Origin: CAZUCE01 sp964619265
GTDB lineage: Bacteria > Planctomycetota > UBA1135 > GCA-002686595
Direction of reading: 5' to 3'
NCBI GenBank assembly: GCA_964619265.1
Contig: CAZUCE010000002.1
Location: 215,052 to 279,051, forward strand
Length of the DNA: 64,000 nucleotides
The translations under genes and the position numbers were made by a program. How positions within the stretch are numbered: position 1 is the stretch's first letter; each line of letters opens with the position of its first letter. The notes beneath the pieces were generated by a model, which saw only the letters and a program-made list of their open reading frames with translations, searched no databases and was not told the origin of the DNA. Of this stretch, positions 8,634-17,684 are shown piece after piece.

Positions 8634-10121
8634 TTGGAAGTCCGATCCGAGAAGATCGGTTCCGGAAGCCCGGCCAGGAGCTCGTCCGGGCCAGATCGAC
8701 GAGCCGCTCCCCCCGCCCACGATCCGCTGCAGGTCTACAACAGTTACACACGCTCCCTCGAGCGCTTCGTCCCGATCGAACCCGGCCGAGTCCGCATGTA
8801 CAACTGCGGCCCGACGGTTTACGGGCGCTGCCACGTGGGGAATTGGCGGACCTTCCTGTTTGCGGACCTGCTCCGCAGGTGGTTCGAAGAGACCGGGCTC
8901 GAGGTTATCCAGGTGATGAACATCACCGACGTGGGGCACCTGCTGGCGGACGCCGAGGAGGGCGAGGACAAGCTCGAGGCCCAGGCGCGCCGCGAGAGCC
9001 TGGATCCGTTCGCGATCAGTGCCAAGTACACCGAGCAGTATTTGTCCGACCGCAAGCTGCTCGGCATGCGGCCGGCGACGGTCAATCCGCGGGCCTCCGA
9101 ACACGTGCCGCAGATGTTGGCCATGATCGACGAGCTCATCGATCGCGGCTATGCCTACGTGGCTGGCGAAGATGTCTACTTCGACGTGACGCGCTTCGAA
9201 CGCTACGGCCAGCTTTCGGGCAATCGGCTCGAGGACTTGGTTGCCGGTCACCGGGTCGAGGCCCGTGCCGAAAAACGCCACCCCGCGGACTTTGCGCTGT
9301 GGAAGAGCGATCCGAAGCACCTGATGAAGTGGTCCAGCCGCTTTGGCGAGCATGGTTTCCCAGGCTGGCACATCGAGTGCTCGGCGATGGCGCGCGAACA
9401 TCTAGGCGACCAAATTGACGTGCACACCGGCGGGGAAGACAACGTGTTTCCGCACCACGAATGCGAAATCGCCCAGACCGAAGCGATCACCGAACAGCCC
9501 TTCGCGCGCTACTGGATGCACGCGAAGTTTCTGACGGTCGACGGCGGTAAAATGGCGAAGAGTCTCGGCAACGTCTATACGCTGGACGACGTGATCGAAC
9601 GGGGTTTCGAGCCGCGCCACCTGCGCTATGCCCTTCTGCGCGGCCACTATCGCAAGCCGATCGATTTTGGCTTCGGCGCCCTGGCCGAGGCTCGCTCGGC
9701 GCTGGAAGGGCTGTCCGAAATGCGCGCGCGACTGAAGTTCGAACAGGACCGGGCCGAGTCAGGGGCTGAACATCCGGTGCAGGCCGCTGGCGCGCTGCGA
9801 ACCGCGATGGAACAAGATCTCTTGGTTCCCGAAGCGTTGGCTGCGGTTTTCGAGTTGCGCGATCACGTCGTGGGCGGCCGTGTATCGGGCGCCGCTGCCC
9901 AGCGATCGCTCGAGGTACTCGAATCGCTGGAGCGACTGCTTGGCGTCGAAGAGCCGGAACCCGCTGGAGACGATTCGGACATCGAGGCCCTGGTCGCGGA
10001 GCGCGAAGCTGCGCGGGCCGCGAAGGACTGGGCCGAATCCGACCGGCTCCGGGATGCCCTCGATGCCCTGGGCGTGGTGCTCCAGGATTCTGCTGAAGGA
10101 ACGATCTGGCGTCGCCGCTAG
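8634..10121 (+). CDS. cysS: Cysteinyl-tRNA synthetase
   Basis: This class I aminoacyl-tRNA synthetase charges tRNA-Cys in the cytoplasm. Visible signatures are the N-terminal LQVYNSYTR...PGRVRMYNCGPTVYG block, the HIGH-type motif CHVGNWR (about residues 66-72), zinc ligands (Cys58, the Cys of HIECS, and His/Glu in FPHHECE), and KMAKS (307-311) in place of KMSKS. The start is uncertain. The first ATG in frame (8466) would overlap the divergent kinase gene and add unrelated sequence, and the next ATG (8796) would delete the first strand. I use TTG 8634, in frame and downstream of the putative TATACT element; CTG 8727 is another option. The stop is 20 bp from the convergent methyltransferase gene. 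Confidence 0.93.
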   Translation: MEVRSEKIGSGSPARSSSGPDRRAAPPAHDPLQVYNSYTRSLERFVPIEPGRVRMYNCGPTVYGRCHVGNWRTFLFADLLRRWFEETGLEVIQVMNITDVGHLLADAEEGEDKLEAQARRESLDPFAISAKYTEQYLSDRKLLGMRPATVNPRASEHVPQMLAMIDELIDRGYAYVAGEDVYFDVTRFERYGQLSGNRLEDLVAGHRVEARAEKRHPADFALWKSDPKHLMKWSSRFGEHGFPGWHIECSAMAREHLGDQIDVHTGGEDNVFPHHECEIAQTEAITEQPFARYWMHAKFLTVDGGKMAKSLGNVYTLDDVIERGFEPRHLRYALLRGHYRKPIDFGFGALAEARSALEGLSEMRARLKFEQDRAESGAEHPVQAAGALRTAMEQDLLVPEALAAVFELRDHVVGGRVSGAAAQRSLEVLESLERLLGVEEPEPAGDDSDIEALVAEREAARAAKDWAESDRLRDALDALGVVLQDSAEGTIWRRR

Positions 10122-10141
10122 CCCGCGACAAGGCTCCAGAT

Positions 10142-11074
10142 TCAAGCCGAGTCGTTCCGGCGCTGTAGCCAAATGCCACTAGCGCCCTGTTCAGCTAAGC
10201 GGGGGGCGCGCGCTTTGGCTTCGTCGAATTCAATGCGGGTCGCCATGTCCGGATACCAGCGGATGGCGAACGCTGAGTTGAATTGCAAGAAGGCGCGCAA
10301 GAGGTAGGCCTCGTTCCAGGCACGACCCTCCTCGACCCAGTGTCGTGGGTACTCAAAGGGCCAAGGGACATCGTGGATGAAAACGAAGACGCCCGGCGCA
10401 AGGCGCGGCAAGACCTCGAACAACAGGAAGCACAAGTCCGAACCCGTTTTGGCGACGTGGCTCGAATCGATGAACAGGAGGTCTGAGTCTTCGAGGCTCT
10501 CGAAGAGCTCGAGGGGTACGTCCTGGACCTCCTGCTCAAGAAGCGTGACACGCTGGAGGTCGGCTGGACGAAGCAGGCCCTGCAGGCGCTCTGGGTTGGG
10601 CTCGATGAACTCGAGCTGAGGAACCGGCTGCCCTTGAGCGGCCAAGTCGTCGCAGGCATCGAGCATGACCGCCGAGGAAAAACCCGAGCCCACTTCAACG
10701 ATGCGGCGCGGTCCGACCGTTCGCACGAAGCGGTCGGTGTAGAACGCGTCTCCGAATGGAAAATAGTCGTTGCGCCAGTAGTAGCGACGGGCCCCCGTGG
10801 AGTGTTCGGGGAAGTAGTCGTCCCGGTAGGCAGCGAAGAGCTCCGCTCCGTAGGCGATTTGTTCTTCCCGGGCGAGATCGATACCGGGCAGCTCGCGGAG
10901 CCGGCGGTCGAACAAGCGGTCTGCCCGGCGAGCAATGGCCTGCGGATCTGGGATCGGCGAGTAGAAGTGCCCGGGAGGCACCCAAGGATCGTTGGGGGCA
11001 CTCAATGGAACGTGGCACAAGCTGTCGCTTGCCCAAGGGGAGCCCGAACGAGAACACCGGGGCGGGGCGAACAC
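10142..11074 (-). CDS. Class I SAM-dependent methyltransferase
   Basis: The Rossmann-type SAM-binding signature RRIVEVGSGFSSAVML is followed by EFIEPNPE (acidic residue after strand 2), then DLLFIDSSHVAKTGSD and VFVFIHDVPWPF. This looks like the Methyltransferase_24 group found beside glycan genes, so a small molecule or sugar is the likely substrate (inference). The N-terminus contains FYSPIPDP. The start is uncertain: the open frame runs into rbfA, so I take GTG 11074 after the rbfA stop, and TTG 11005 is also possible. It is the last gene of the nusA-infB-rbfA row, but its function appears unrelated to ribosome maturation. Confidence 0.75.
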   Translation of the reverse strand: MFAPPRCSRSGSPWASDSLCHVPLSAPNDPWVPPGHFYSPIPDPQAIARRADRLFDRRLRELPGIDLAREEQIAYGAELFAAYRDDYFPEHSTGARRYYWRNDYFPFGDAFYTDRFVRTVGPRRIVEVGSGFSSAVMLDACDDLAAQGQPVPQLEFIEPNPERLQGLLRPADLQRVTLLEQEVQDVPLELFESLEDSDLLFIDSSHVAKTGSDLCFLLFEVLPRLAPGVFVFIHDVPWPFEYPRHWVEEGRAWNEAYLLRAFLQFNSAFAIRWYPDMATRIEFDEAKARAPRLAEQGASGIWLQRRNDSA

Positions 11075-11123
11075 ACCGATTCCGGTGCTGGCCAGGGGCC
11101 CAGTTCCTTGGCGATCCAGCTTC

Positions 11124-11597
11124 TCACGAGCCGCCGTCTTCCAAGAATTCCTCGAGTTCGTCGTCCGCGTCCGGGCCGAGTCCGAGGTGACCGGGATCTT
11201 CCGGTGGTTCCAAGTTGACGCCGGCGTGGGCTCCGGGATGGATGCCCCGGTCGCGTTCCATAGCCTCTCGAATCTTCTGGTCCATTTCGGCGGCCCGGCG
11301 GATCGAGTCGTCGTATGTCCAAGCAATCCGAGGGATTCTGCGCGTACGCAGCACTCGACCGACTTGCCGTTGGATGAAGCCAGCGGCGGATTCGAGAGCT
11401 CGCTGGGTGCTCCGCCGATCCGATTCGCTCCCGAAGACCGAGTAGTGGATCCTGGCGTTGGCCAGGTCGCTCGACAGCTCGCAGCGGATCAGCGTGACCA
11501 GGGCTAGCCGCGGATCGGCCACCTCAAACTGAACGGCATAGGCCGCTCGTTCGAGGATGCGCGCTTCGAGCCTCGCGAGAGTGCGGGGATTCGTCAC
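11124..11597 (-). CDS. rbfA: Ribosome-binding factor A
   Basis: RbfA binds the immature 30S subunit and aids 16S rRNA 5'-end maturation. The single KH-like domain is seen in the pattern ILERAAYAVQFEVADPRLALVTLIRCELSSDLANARI split across residues 14-50, with the typical RTRRIPRIAWTYDDSIRRA near residues 84-102. The C-terminal 45 residues are an acidic tail. It lies 57 bp downstream of infB on the same strand, the usual nusA-infB-rbfA order. The sequence supports cytoplasmic location and a complete gene at 157 residues. Confidence 0.93.
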   Translation of the reverse strand: MTNPRTLARLEARILERAAYAVQFEVADPRLALVTLIRCELSSDLANARIHYSVFGSESDRRSTQRALESAAGFIQRQVGRVLRTRRIPRIAWTYDDSIRRAAEMDQKIREAMERDRGIHPGAHAGVNLEPPEDPGHLGLGPDADDELEEFLEDGGS

Positions 11598-11654
11598 GGA
11601 TGAGGTGGGGGACGGAACAACCGAAATTCGGCCGCGCTGGAGCGCGGTGGGACC

Positions 11655-14600
11655 TCAGATCGTTCGCTTGACCTCGATCAACTTGAAGGCCTCGATGATG
11701 TCGCCCACCTGGATGTCCTGGTAGTTCTTGATCACGATGCCGCAATCAAAGCCCTCGCGGACTTCCTTGGCTTCGTCGGCTTCGCGTCGCAGGGACGCGA
11801 GTTGGCCGGTGAAGACCACCTTCTCGTCGCGCATCAGGCGCAGGCGAGAGTCGCGCGAAATCGTCCCGTCGATGACGTGACTTCCAGCGATGTTGCCGAG
11901 TCGGGAACTCTTGAAGAGGCGGCGTATCTCGACGTGGCCGGTGATCTGCTCCTGGATCTCCGGGGAGAGGCTGCCCTCCATCATCTTGCGGACGTCGTCG
12001 AGCAACTCGTACAGGACCGAGTAATTGCGGATCTCGACGTTGCCGCGATCGGCGTTGATTCGGGCCTTGCCGTTGGTCCCCACGTGGAAGGCCATGATCG
12101 TGGCCTCCGAAGTGACCGCCAAGTCGACGTCGCTTTCGGAGACCGCGCCAACACCGGAGTGCAGGACGCGGACTTCGACTTCTTCGTGCTGAAGATCGAG
12201 GAGTTGCGCTTTCAGCACCTCGACCGAGCCCTGCACGTCGGCTTTGACGATCAGGTTGATTGAGGTCTTGGCCTGTTCGGCGACAGCCTCGAAAAGGTTG
12301 TCGCGGCTGACTGCACGACGCTCGGCCATGCCGACCATGCGATTGGTGCGCGCGCGCTCCTCGGCGACTTCCTTGGCCGCGTTGAGATCGGGAACCACGT
12401 GGAAGTGCTCGCCAATGCCCGGGAGCTTGTCGAGGCCGGTGACTTCGATCGGCATGGACGGGCCGGCAGATTCGAGCGCTTCTCCGCGGTCGTTCTGCAT
12501 CGAGCGAACCTTGCCGTAGCCCTCGCCGGCCAGAATGACGTCGCCCCGTTGGAGGCTGCCGTCCTGGATGAGGAGGTGGGCAACGATTCCGCGACCCTGT
12601 TGGATTTCGGCTTCGAGCACCACGCCGGACGCCGGCCCGTGGTGGTGAGACTTGAGCTCTAGGAGTTCGCCTTCGAGGAACACGCGTTCGAGGAGTTCGT
12701 CGATGCCGGTCCCCTTGAGGGCGGAAACCTGCATGACCGCCGTTTGGCCGCCCCAGTCTTCGGGAACCAGCTCCTGGGCGGCCAGTTCGTTCAGGACCTT
12801 CTCGGGGTTGGCTTCGACCTTGTCCATCTTGTTCATCGCGACGACGATCGGCGTGCCGGCCGCCTTGGCGTGGTTGATCGCCTCCGCGGTCTGGGGCATG
12901 ACGCCGTCGTCCGCTGCGATGACCAAGACGACGATGTCCACGGCGCTAGCGCCGCGAGCTCGCATCTGAGTGAACGCCGCGTGACCCGGGGTGTCGACGA
13001 TCGTGACCTTATGGCCCGCCTTGGTCGTCACTTGGTAAGCACCGATGTGCTGGGTGATGCCTCCGGATTCGTCGCCGGCGATTTGGCTGGCGCGAATCGT
13101 GTCGATCAGCGTCGTCTTGCCGTGGTCGACGTGTCCGAGCACCGCGATGGTTGGCGTTCGCAGGGCGAGGTTTTCGTCCTCGATGTTGGAACGCTTCTCG
13201 GCCAACTTCTCAAGCAGAGCTTCCTCGGCGGCCACCTCGCGGGTGACCTCGAGTTCGACGTCGTAGTTGGTGGCGATCAGCTCGGCGGTGTCCTCGTCGA
13301 GGATGGAGTTGATGTTGACAGCGCCAAAGCCGAGCAGGTCAAACGCCTTGCGAAGGACATCGTTTTGCTTGACCGACAAGGCATCCGCGAGCTTCTTCAT
13401 CGAGATCGGGTGCTCGATCTTGACCTGAGCGCCGGCGTACGGTGACCCGGTAGCCGCGGAGTGTCCGCCGCCACCGCGTCGTCCGCCACCGCCGCGCGGG
13501 GAGTAGCTTTGGGGTCGTCCACGGCGCAAGAAGCGACCGGCTTCACGTTCGCGCAGTTCAGCGGCCGTGAGAGCTCCGCGGTTTTCGGTGCCGGACCGGG
13601 CGATGCCGCGACGGGGGTTGCCCCCCCGTGTGGGTTGCACGTTCAACGTCGAATCGTCGTCCGCGGAGCGCAGGCGGCGAGACTCACGTCTGGGCGACGA
13701 GTCCGGCTGAATCGTGGACAGGTCGATGAAGCCGACCACCTTGCCGGTGCGGCGTTTGTCGGACGGCCGCACGATGCCGGGGCCGTCTTCGCCGTTTTCG
13801 TCGCCTTCGGCGACCGGGGTCTCGCCCTCTGCGGGTTCCGCGGAATCGCCGGGGTCGCCCGCGGTCTCGGGAGCCGGCGCCTCGGCGGCTCCCGATGCGG
13901 GAACCGGGACTTCGCCCTCGGAAGCGACGGGCTCGGCGGCGACCGGTTCGCTGGCTTCGGCCGCGCTCGACTCGGGTTCGGCGGCTTGCGGAGCCGGATC
14001 CGCGGCCGGTTCCGGTGCGGCGGGCTCGGGGGCCGCGGGCTCGGGAACGGCGGACTTGGGAGCGGCCGGTTTGGGTGCGGCGCCAGCCTCCGGTTGCGAG
14101 GCGGCTTCGGTCTTCGGCGGCTCGGCCTCGGAGGGCGCGGGCGCCGGGACTTCCACGATGGGCTCGGGAGCCGGAGCGGCGCTCGATTCGGGCGCGACCG
14201 GCGCCTCGGGGGTGGCCGCTTGGGGCGCGGTGTCCGGCTGGCTCGGGGCGGCCGGCTCGGGCTCCGGATTTTCTGCGGCCGGCTTCTCGGCCACAGGTTT
14301 GTCAGCCACCGGCGGAACCGGGACGGCGGGCTCTTTCGGGAGCGCAGCAGCAGCGTCTTTGTCCTCGACCTCGACCTTTTTCTTCTTCCGGCGGATTCCC
14401 GGAGGTAGGTCGCTGGCCGCGGGCTCAGCGGTGGCCGGCTCGCCTGTGGGGGCCTTCTTTTTCTTCTTCTTGCGGACGACAAGTCCGCCCAGGTCGCCGG
14501 CCGGCGGAGCCGCGGAGGCTCCGGTGAAGCCATGGGCCTCGAGCCGCCCTTGGATCATGAGGATCTCAGAATCCTCAAGCCCGGACATGTGGCTCTTTAC

Positions 14601-14693
14601 GGCGAACCCCCAATCGCGAAGCTTGTCGGCCAAATCGCGGCCGGTCATGCCGTATTCCTTCGCTAGGTCGTAAACGCGCTTCTTGGGACTCAC
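11655..14693 (-). CDS. infB: Translation initiation factor IF-2
   Basis: IF-2 is the GTPase that places initiator tRNA on the 30S subunit and promotes subunit joining. Residues 1-50 form an IF2_N module (MSPKKRVYDLAKEYGM). Residues 60-330 are a long Ala/Pro/Glu linker with short tandem repeats. A second IF2_N-like module is near residues 430-490. The G domain has GHVDHGKT (about 518-525), DTPGHAAF and NKMDK, followed by domains II-IV ending in IIEAFKLIEVKRTI. The start is GTG 14693; no clear ribosome-binding site is present. The 217 bp separating it from nusA hold no ylxR-like gene. Confidence 0.96.
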   Translation of the reverse strand: MSPKKRVYDLAKEYGMTGRDLADKLRDWGFAVKSHMSGLEDSEILMIQGRLEAHGFTGASAAPPAGDLGGLVVRKKKKKKAPTGEPATAEPAASDLPPGIRRKKKKVEVEDKDAAAALPKEPAVPVPPVADKPVAEKPAAENPEPEPAAPSQPDTAPQAATPEAPVAPESSAAPAPEPIVEVPAPAPSEAEPPKTEAASQPEAGAAPKPAAPKSAVPEPAAPEPAAPEPAADPAPQAAEPESSAAEASEPVAAEPVASEGEVPVPASGAAEAPAPETAGDPGDSAEPAEGETPVAEGDENGEDGPGIVRPSDKRRTGKVVGFIDLSTIQPDSSPRRESRRLRSADDDSTLNVQPTRGGNPRRGIARSGTENRGALTAAELREREAGRFLRRGRPQSYSPRGGGGRRGGGGHSAATGSPYAGAQVKIEHPISMKKLADALSVKQNDVLRKAFDLLGFGAVNINSILDEDTAELIATNYDVELEVTREVAAEEALLEKLAEKRSNIEDENLALRTPTIAVLGHVDHGKTTLIDTIRASQIAGDESGGITQHIGAYQVTTKAGHKVTIVDTPGHAAFTQMRARGASAVDIVVLVIAADDGVMPQTAEAINHAKAAGTPIVVAMNKMDKVEANPEKVLNELAAQELVPEDWGGQTAVMQVSALKGTGIDELLERVFLEGELLELKSHHHGPASGVVLEAEIQQGRGIVAHLLIQDGSLQRGDVILAGEGYGKVRSMQNDRGEALESAGPSMPIEVTGLDKLPGIGEHFHVVPDLNAAKEVAEERARTNRMVGMAERRAVSRDNLFEAVAEQAKTSINLIVKADVQGSVEVLKAQLLDLQHEEVEVRVLHSGVGAVSESDVDLAVTSEATIMAFHVGTNGKARINADRGNVEIRNYSVLYELLDDVRKMMEGSLSPEIQEQITGHVEIRRLFKSSRLGNIAGSHVIDGTISRDSRLRLMRDEKVVFTGQLASLRREADEAKEVREGFDCGIVIKNYQDIQVGDIIEAFKLIEVKRTI

Positions 14694-14910
14694 TTGGGGT
14701 CGATGGCCGCAGTTGCGGAGGAGACTTGGGGGCTGTTGGCGGTACTCGCCGACGTCTCTCCGCTGCGGGCGATCCTCGTTGGAGCGCGCCTGTCAGGCGG
14801 AAGGTCGTCGTCGTCGGCTCGACTTCGAGCCGCGGACCGTTAGGAGCTTGGAGAGAGAAAGGTTTCGGTCGGACGCAGAGCGCGCCCGTGATTGGTTTGC
14901 GGCGGCCACG

Positions 14911-16098
14911 CTAGTGCGAGGTCGTCGCCGACGGCTCCCCATCCGGGGTGCCGCCTTCGTGGCCGGGGCCTTGTTCGAGCGGGGGCGAGGGGGGCTCGGA
15001 AGACGGGGCCTCGGAAGAAGCCTCGGCCTCTTGAGCTGCGCCCTCTAAGTCGCCCTCGTGGGGCGTGAGTTCATCGTCCTGGGCAAACTCGCCGGCATCT
15101 TGCTGGGGACCGTCTTGGTTTGGACCGTCACCCGCGATCAGGTCAGCCTCGAATTCAGCGCGTGTCTTGATGTCGATGTCCCAACCGCAGAGTCGGCTGG
15201 CGAGTCGGACATTTTGGCCCTTCTTGCCGATCGCGAGACTCTGTTGATCCTCGTCGACGATGACCGTTGCGGAGTGCCGTTCGACGTCGGGGAAAATGTT
15301 GTCGATGTTGATCACGGCAGGCTTGAGGCCGTTCATGATCAGCGTCTCGAGGGAATCGCTCCAACGGATGATGTCGATGCGTTCCCCGCGAAGTTCGTCG
15401 ATGACGGCCTTAATCCGCGCGCCGCGCACGCCGACACAGGCCCCAATGGGGTCGATTTTGGGGTCCGTTGAGATGACCGCCATTTTGGTGCGATAGCCCG
15501 GCTCCCGGACGACACGCTTGATCTCGATGATGTCATCGGCGATCTCGGGGACTTCGAGCTCGAAAAGACGACGGACCAAGTCGGGGTGGCTGCGGCTCAC
15601 GATGATGCGAACGCGCGGCCCGTCCTTGCGCACTTCCAAGACGATGGCCCGGATGCGGTCGCCCGGCGAGAAGGTCTCGCCGCGAACGCGTTCCTCTCGA
15701 GGGAGGTAGGCCTCGGTCTTGCCAAGGTTGACGACCAGCGAGTCCGCCTCGAAGCGTTGGACCGTTCCGTGCACGAGGCTTCCGACGCGGGCTTCGTACT
15801 CGTCGTAAAGAACGTCGCGCTCTGCCTCGCGGATGCGCTGCATCAGCACCTGCTTGCCAGACTGGGCCGCGATCCGTCCGAGGACTTCCAGGTCGAGTTC
15901 ATACTCGCCTTCTTCGTCCTCGATCGTGATTTCGCCGTTTCCACGGTCGATGGTCACTTCGAGGTCCTCTCCGGCGCCGAGCCGCTTCTTCACGGCCGAA
16001 CCGATCGCCAGCTCCAGGCTCTGGAACAAGACGTCCTTGGAGATGTCGCGGTTGCGGTGAATGGCATCGACCATTCGCAGCAGTTCCTCGGGATTCAT
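14911..16098 (-). CDS. nusA: Transcription termination/antitermination factor NusA
   Basis: NusA binds RNA polymerase and nascent RNA to control pausing, termination and antitermination. Visible are the N-terminal domain (MNPEELLRMVDAI), an S1 domain (VGSLVHGTVQRFEADSLVV, about residues 105-123), and two KH domains with IDPIGACVGVRGARIK and SLAIGKKGQNVRLA. The tail after about residue 345 is acidic (many Glu, Asp, Ser and Pro) and replaces the helical repeats of the enterobacterial protein. The gene starts the nusA-infB-rbfA row. The usual upstream neighbour rimP is missing, and 491 bp of apparently non-coding DNA precede the start. Confidence 0.95.
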   Translation of the reverse strand: MNPEELLRMVDAIHRNRDISKDVLFQSLELAIGSAVKKRLGAGEDLEVTIDRGNGEITIEDEEGEYELDLEVLGRIAAQSGKQVLMQRIREAERDVLYDEYEARVGSLVHGTVQRFEADSLVVNLGKTEAYLPREERVRGETFSPGDRIRAIVLEVRKDGPRVRIIVSRSHPDLVRRLFELEVPEIADDIIEIKRVVREPGYRTKMAVISTDPKIDPIGACVGVRGARIKAVIDELRGERIDIIRWSDSLETLIMNGLKPAVINIDNIFPDVERHSATVIVDEDQQSLAIGKKGQNVRLASRLCGWDIDIKTRAEFEADLIAGDGPNQDGPQQDAGEFAQDDELTPHEGDLEGAAQEAEASSEAPSSEPPSPPLEQGPGHEGGTPDGEPSATTSH

Positions 16099-16589
16099 GG
16101 GATGGGATCCGAGCGCGAGGGAAAAGGAAGGGGGTGGGGAAGAGTTGGGGAGCTCGCTAGGCGCTGTGCCGGAAAACCTGTTTGGGCCAAGGGAGGCCGG
16201 GAGAGGAGTTCGGGTTCGTTGCTGGAGAGCTTGTTTTGACTGATGGGGGACGGCAGCGCCCCGGGGAGCGCGCCGCAGGGCGACGCGTCCAGCCGGGGCG
16301 CGAGAGAGCCGAGGCCTGAAACTCGAAGGAGTGCCGAGGCCTCAAGGGGATGAGGACCCGATTCTCCGAGGGGCGCCGACTCGCAGGGCGAGGCACCCTG
16401 CAAGGGGGCCACGCCCGGAGTCGCGAGACGGCTCCAGGACCCAAGAGTTTGTTATAAGCGTCAGTTCGAGTCAATGATTCCAGGGCATGCTTCGCGCGAC
16501 CTCGGAATAGGGAGGGTTCGGTTTCGGACCGGCTGGAACCAGGCTCGTCCTCCGCTCGCGCTCCCGTCCTCCTAGATCCCGCTCGAACC
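16099..16589. other. Gene-free divergent region between nusA and the AAA+ regulator
   Basis: No reading frame here resembles a protein. On the minus strand, TTGACT and TATAAC (between 16455 and 16480) suggest a nusA promoter, but they are only 12 nt apart. This would give a leader of about 350 nt. The leader contains a 6-bp hairpin GCAGGG/CCCTGC at 16383-16401 and a direct repeat GCCGAGGCCT at 16308-16317 and 16333-16342. On the plus strand, TAGATC-CCGCTCG immediately precedes the regulator start. None of these is more than suggestive. Confidence 0.4.
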
Positions 16590-17684
16590 ATGCCTTCTCC
16601 GCGAGACGCGCGACCCGCTACCTCCGACGAGGCGGCAGCCAGCTCTCCCCGCCCGGAGTCCCGCGAGGCTCAGGGCTCGGATTCCCCGGGGACGGCGGGG
16701 CGCGGCCCTGGGGCCCATTCGGCCACGAGCCCGGCCCAGGCCCAGTTCCTGGGGCAGCTGGACACCGTGGCAGGCAGCGAGGCGACTGTTTTGCTGGTCG
16801 GTGAGAGCGGCAGCGGCAAAAGCCTGGCGGCGAAGCGCCTGCACGAGCAGAGCCAGCGGGCGGAAGGGCCGTACGTCTCGGTCCACTTGGGGGCCCTGCC
16901 GGCCAGCTTGATCGAGTCGGAGTTGTTCGGACACGTGAAGGGCGCCTTCACCGACGCTCGCCGGGATCGGCTGGGCGCCTTTCGGCGGGCCGAGGGGGGC
17001 ACCCTCGTCCTGGAAGACCTCACCCTCCTGCCGCAGGAATTCCAGGTGAAGCTGCTCCGGGCCCTGCAGGAGCGGGTTGTCGAGCCGCTCGGCGGGGAGG
17101 GCCCGGTCCCGATCAATGTGCGTTTCGCCGCGACCACCCATGCCGACCTGCTCGGCGAAGTGGAGTCCGGACGGTTCCGCGAAGACCTCTATTACAGGCT
17201 CGCGGTGGTCACGCTGGAAGTGCCTCCGCTGCGAGCCCGAATCCCCGAGATCCCCGGCCTCGCGACCCGGCTGCTGAAGCGAATCGCAGACCGGCTAGGC
17301 GCCACGGCTCGCCCGCTCGGGGCGCAGGCCATGGAACGCCTGACCTCCCATGCTTGGCCAGGCAACGTCCGCGAGCTCGAAAACGCCCTGGAGCGGGTCA
17401 CCGCGCTGCGCGCCGGCGGCGGCGAGATTGAAGTCGCGGAATTCGATTTCCTAGAAGAGTCGCTGAGCGGGGTTTCCGAGGAGCTCGCCAGGCGGGCGCT
17501 GTCCCATGGGATCGGCCTCCTCGAGTTCGAACAAGCCTTGCTCGCGCGCGCCCTGGAGGAGTCCCGCGGAAACGTCAGCGCGGCTTCGCGGGCTGTGGGA
17601 CTGACCCGCCGGGCGTTTGAATACCGGTTGGAAAAGTCGCCCCGCGAGGGCGAGTCTTCGCAGGCTGACCCCGAGAAAGCATGA
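16590..17684 (+). CDS. Sigma-54-activator-like AAA+ regulator with Fis-type DNA-binding domain
   Basis: Enhancer-binding proteins of this family use ATP to remodel sigma-54 RNA polymerase. Walker A is GESGSGKS (71-78), the loop-1 motif is GAFTDA (117-122) instead of GAFTGA, the arginine-finger block GRFREDLYYRL is intact, WPGNVRELEN is at about 256-265, and a Fis-like helix-turn-helix lies at about 320-350. Walker B reads GGTLVLEDL instead of GGTLFLDEI, so the two acidic residues are exchanged. There is no receiver or PAS domain; the first 50 residues are Pro/Ser/Ala-rich. It may be a constitutive or degenerate activator. Its stop overlaps the next gene (ATGA), which suggests joint expression with a secreted protein. 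Confidence 0.85.
   Translation: MPSPRDARPATSDEAAASSPRPESREAQGSDSPGTAGRGPGAHSATSPAQAQFLGQLDTVAGSEATVLLVGESGSGKSLAAKRLHEQSQRAEGPYVSVHLGALPASLIESELFGHVKGAFTDARRDRLGAFRRAEGGTLVLEDLTLLPQEFQVKLLRALQERVVEPLGGEGPVPINVRFAATTHADLLGEVESGRFREDLYYRLAVVTLEVPPLRARIPEIPGLATRLLKRIADRLGATARPLGAQAMERLTSHAWPGNVRELENALERVTALRAGGGEIEVAEFDFLEESLSGVSEELARRALSHGIGLLEFEQALLARALEESRGNVSAASRAVGLTRRAFEYRLEKSPREGESSQADPEKA

Noticed and set aside
13461..14408. Gly/Arg-rich plus-strand frame opposite infB
   Set aside because: It mirrors the Ala/Pro/Glu linker of IF-2; low-complexity shadow.
14694..14910. Possible ylxR gene between nusA and infB
   Set aside because: I translated the minus strand and found stops and none of the RTCxxC-type motif expected for YlxR.
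16455..16480. Strong nusA promoter
   Set aside because: TTGACT and TATAAC are present, but 12-nt spacing is too short for a confident call.
16157..16591. Minus-strand frame upstream of nusA that might be rimP
   Set aside because: No RimP motif or coding-like composition; many Arg, Pro and Ser residues as in non-coding GC-rich DNA.
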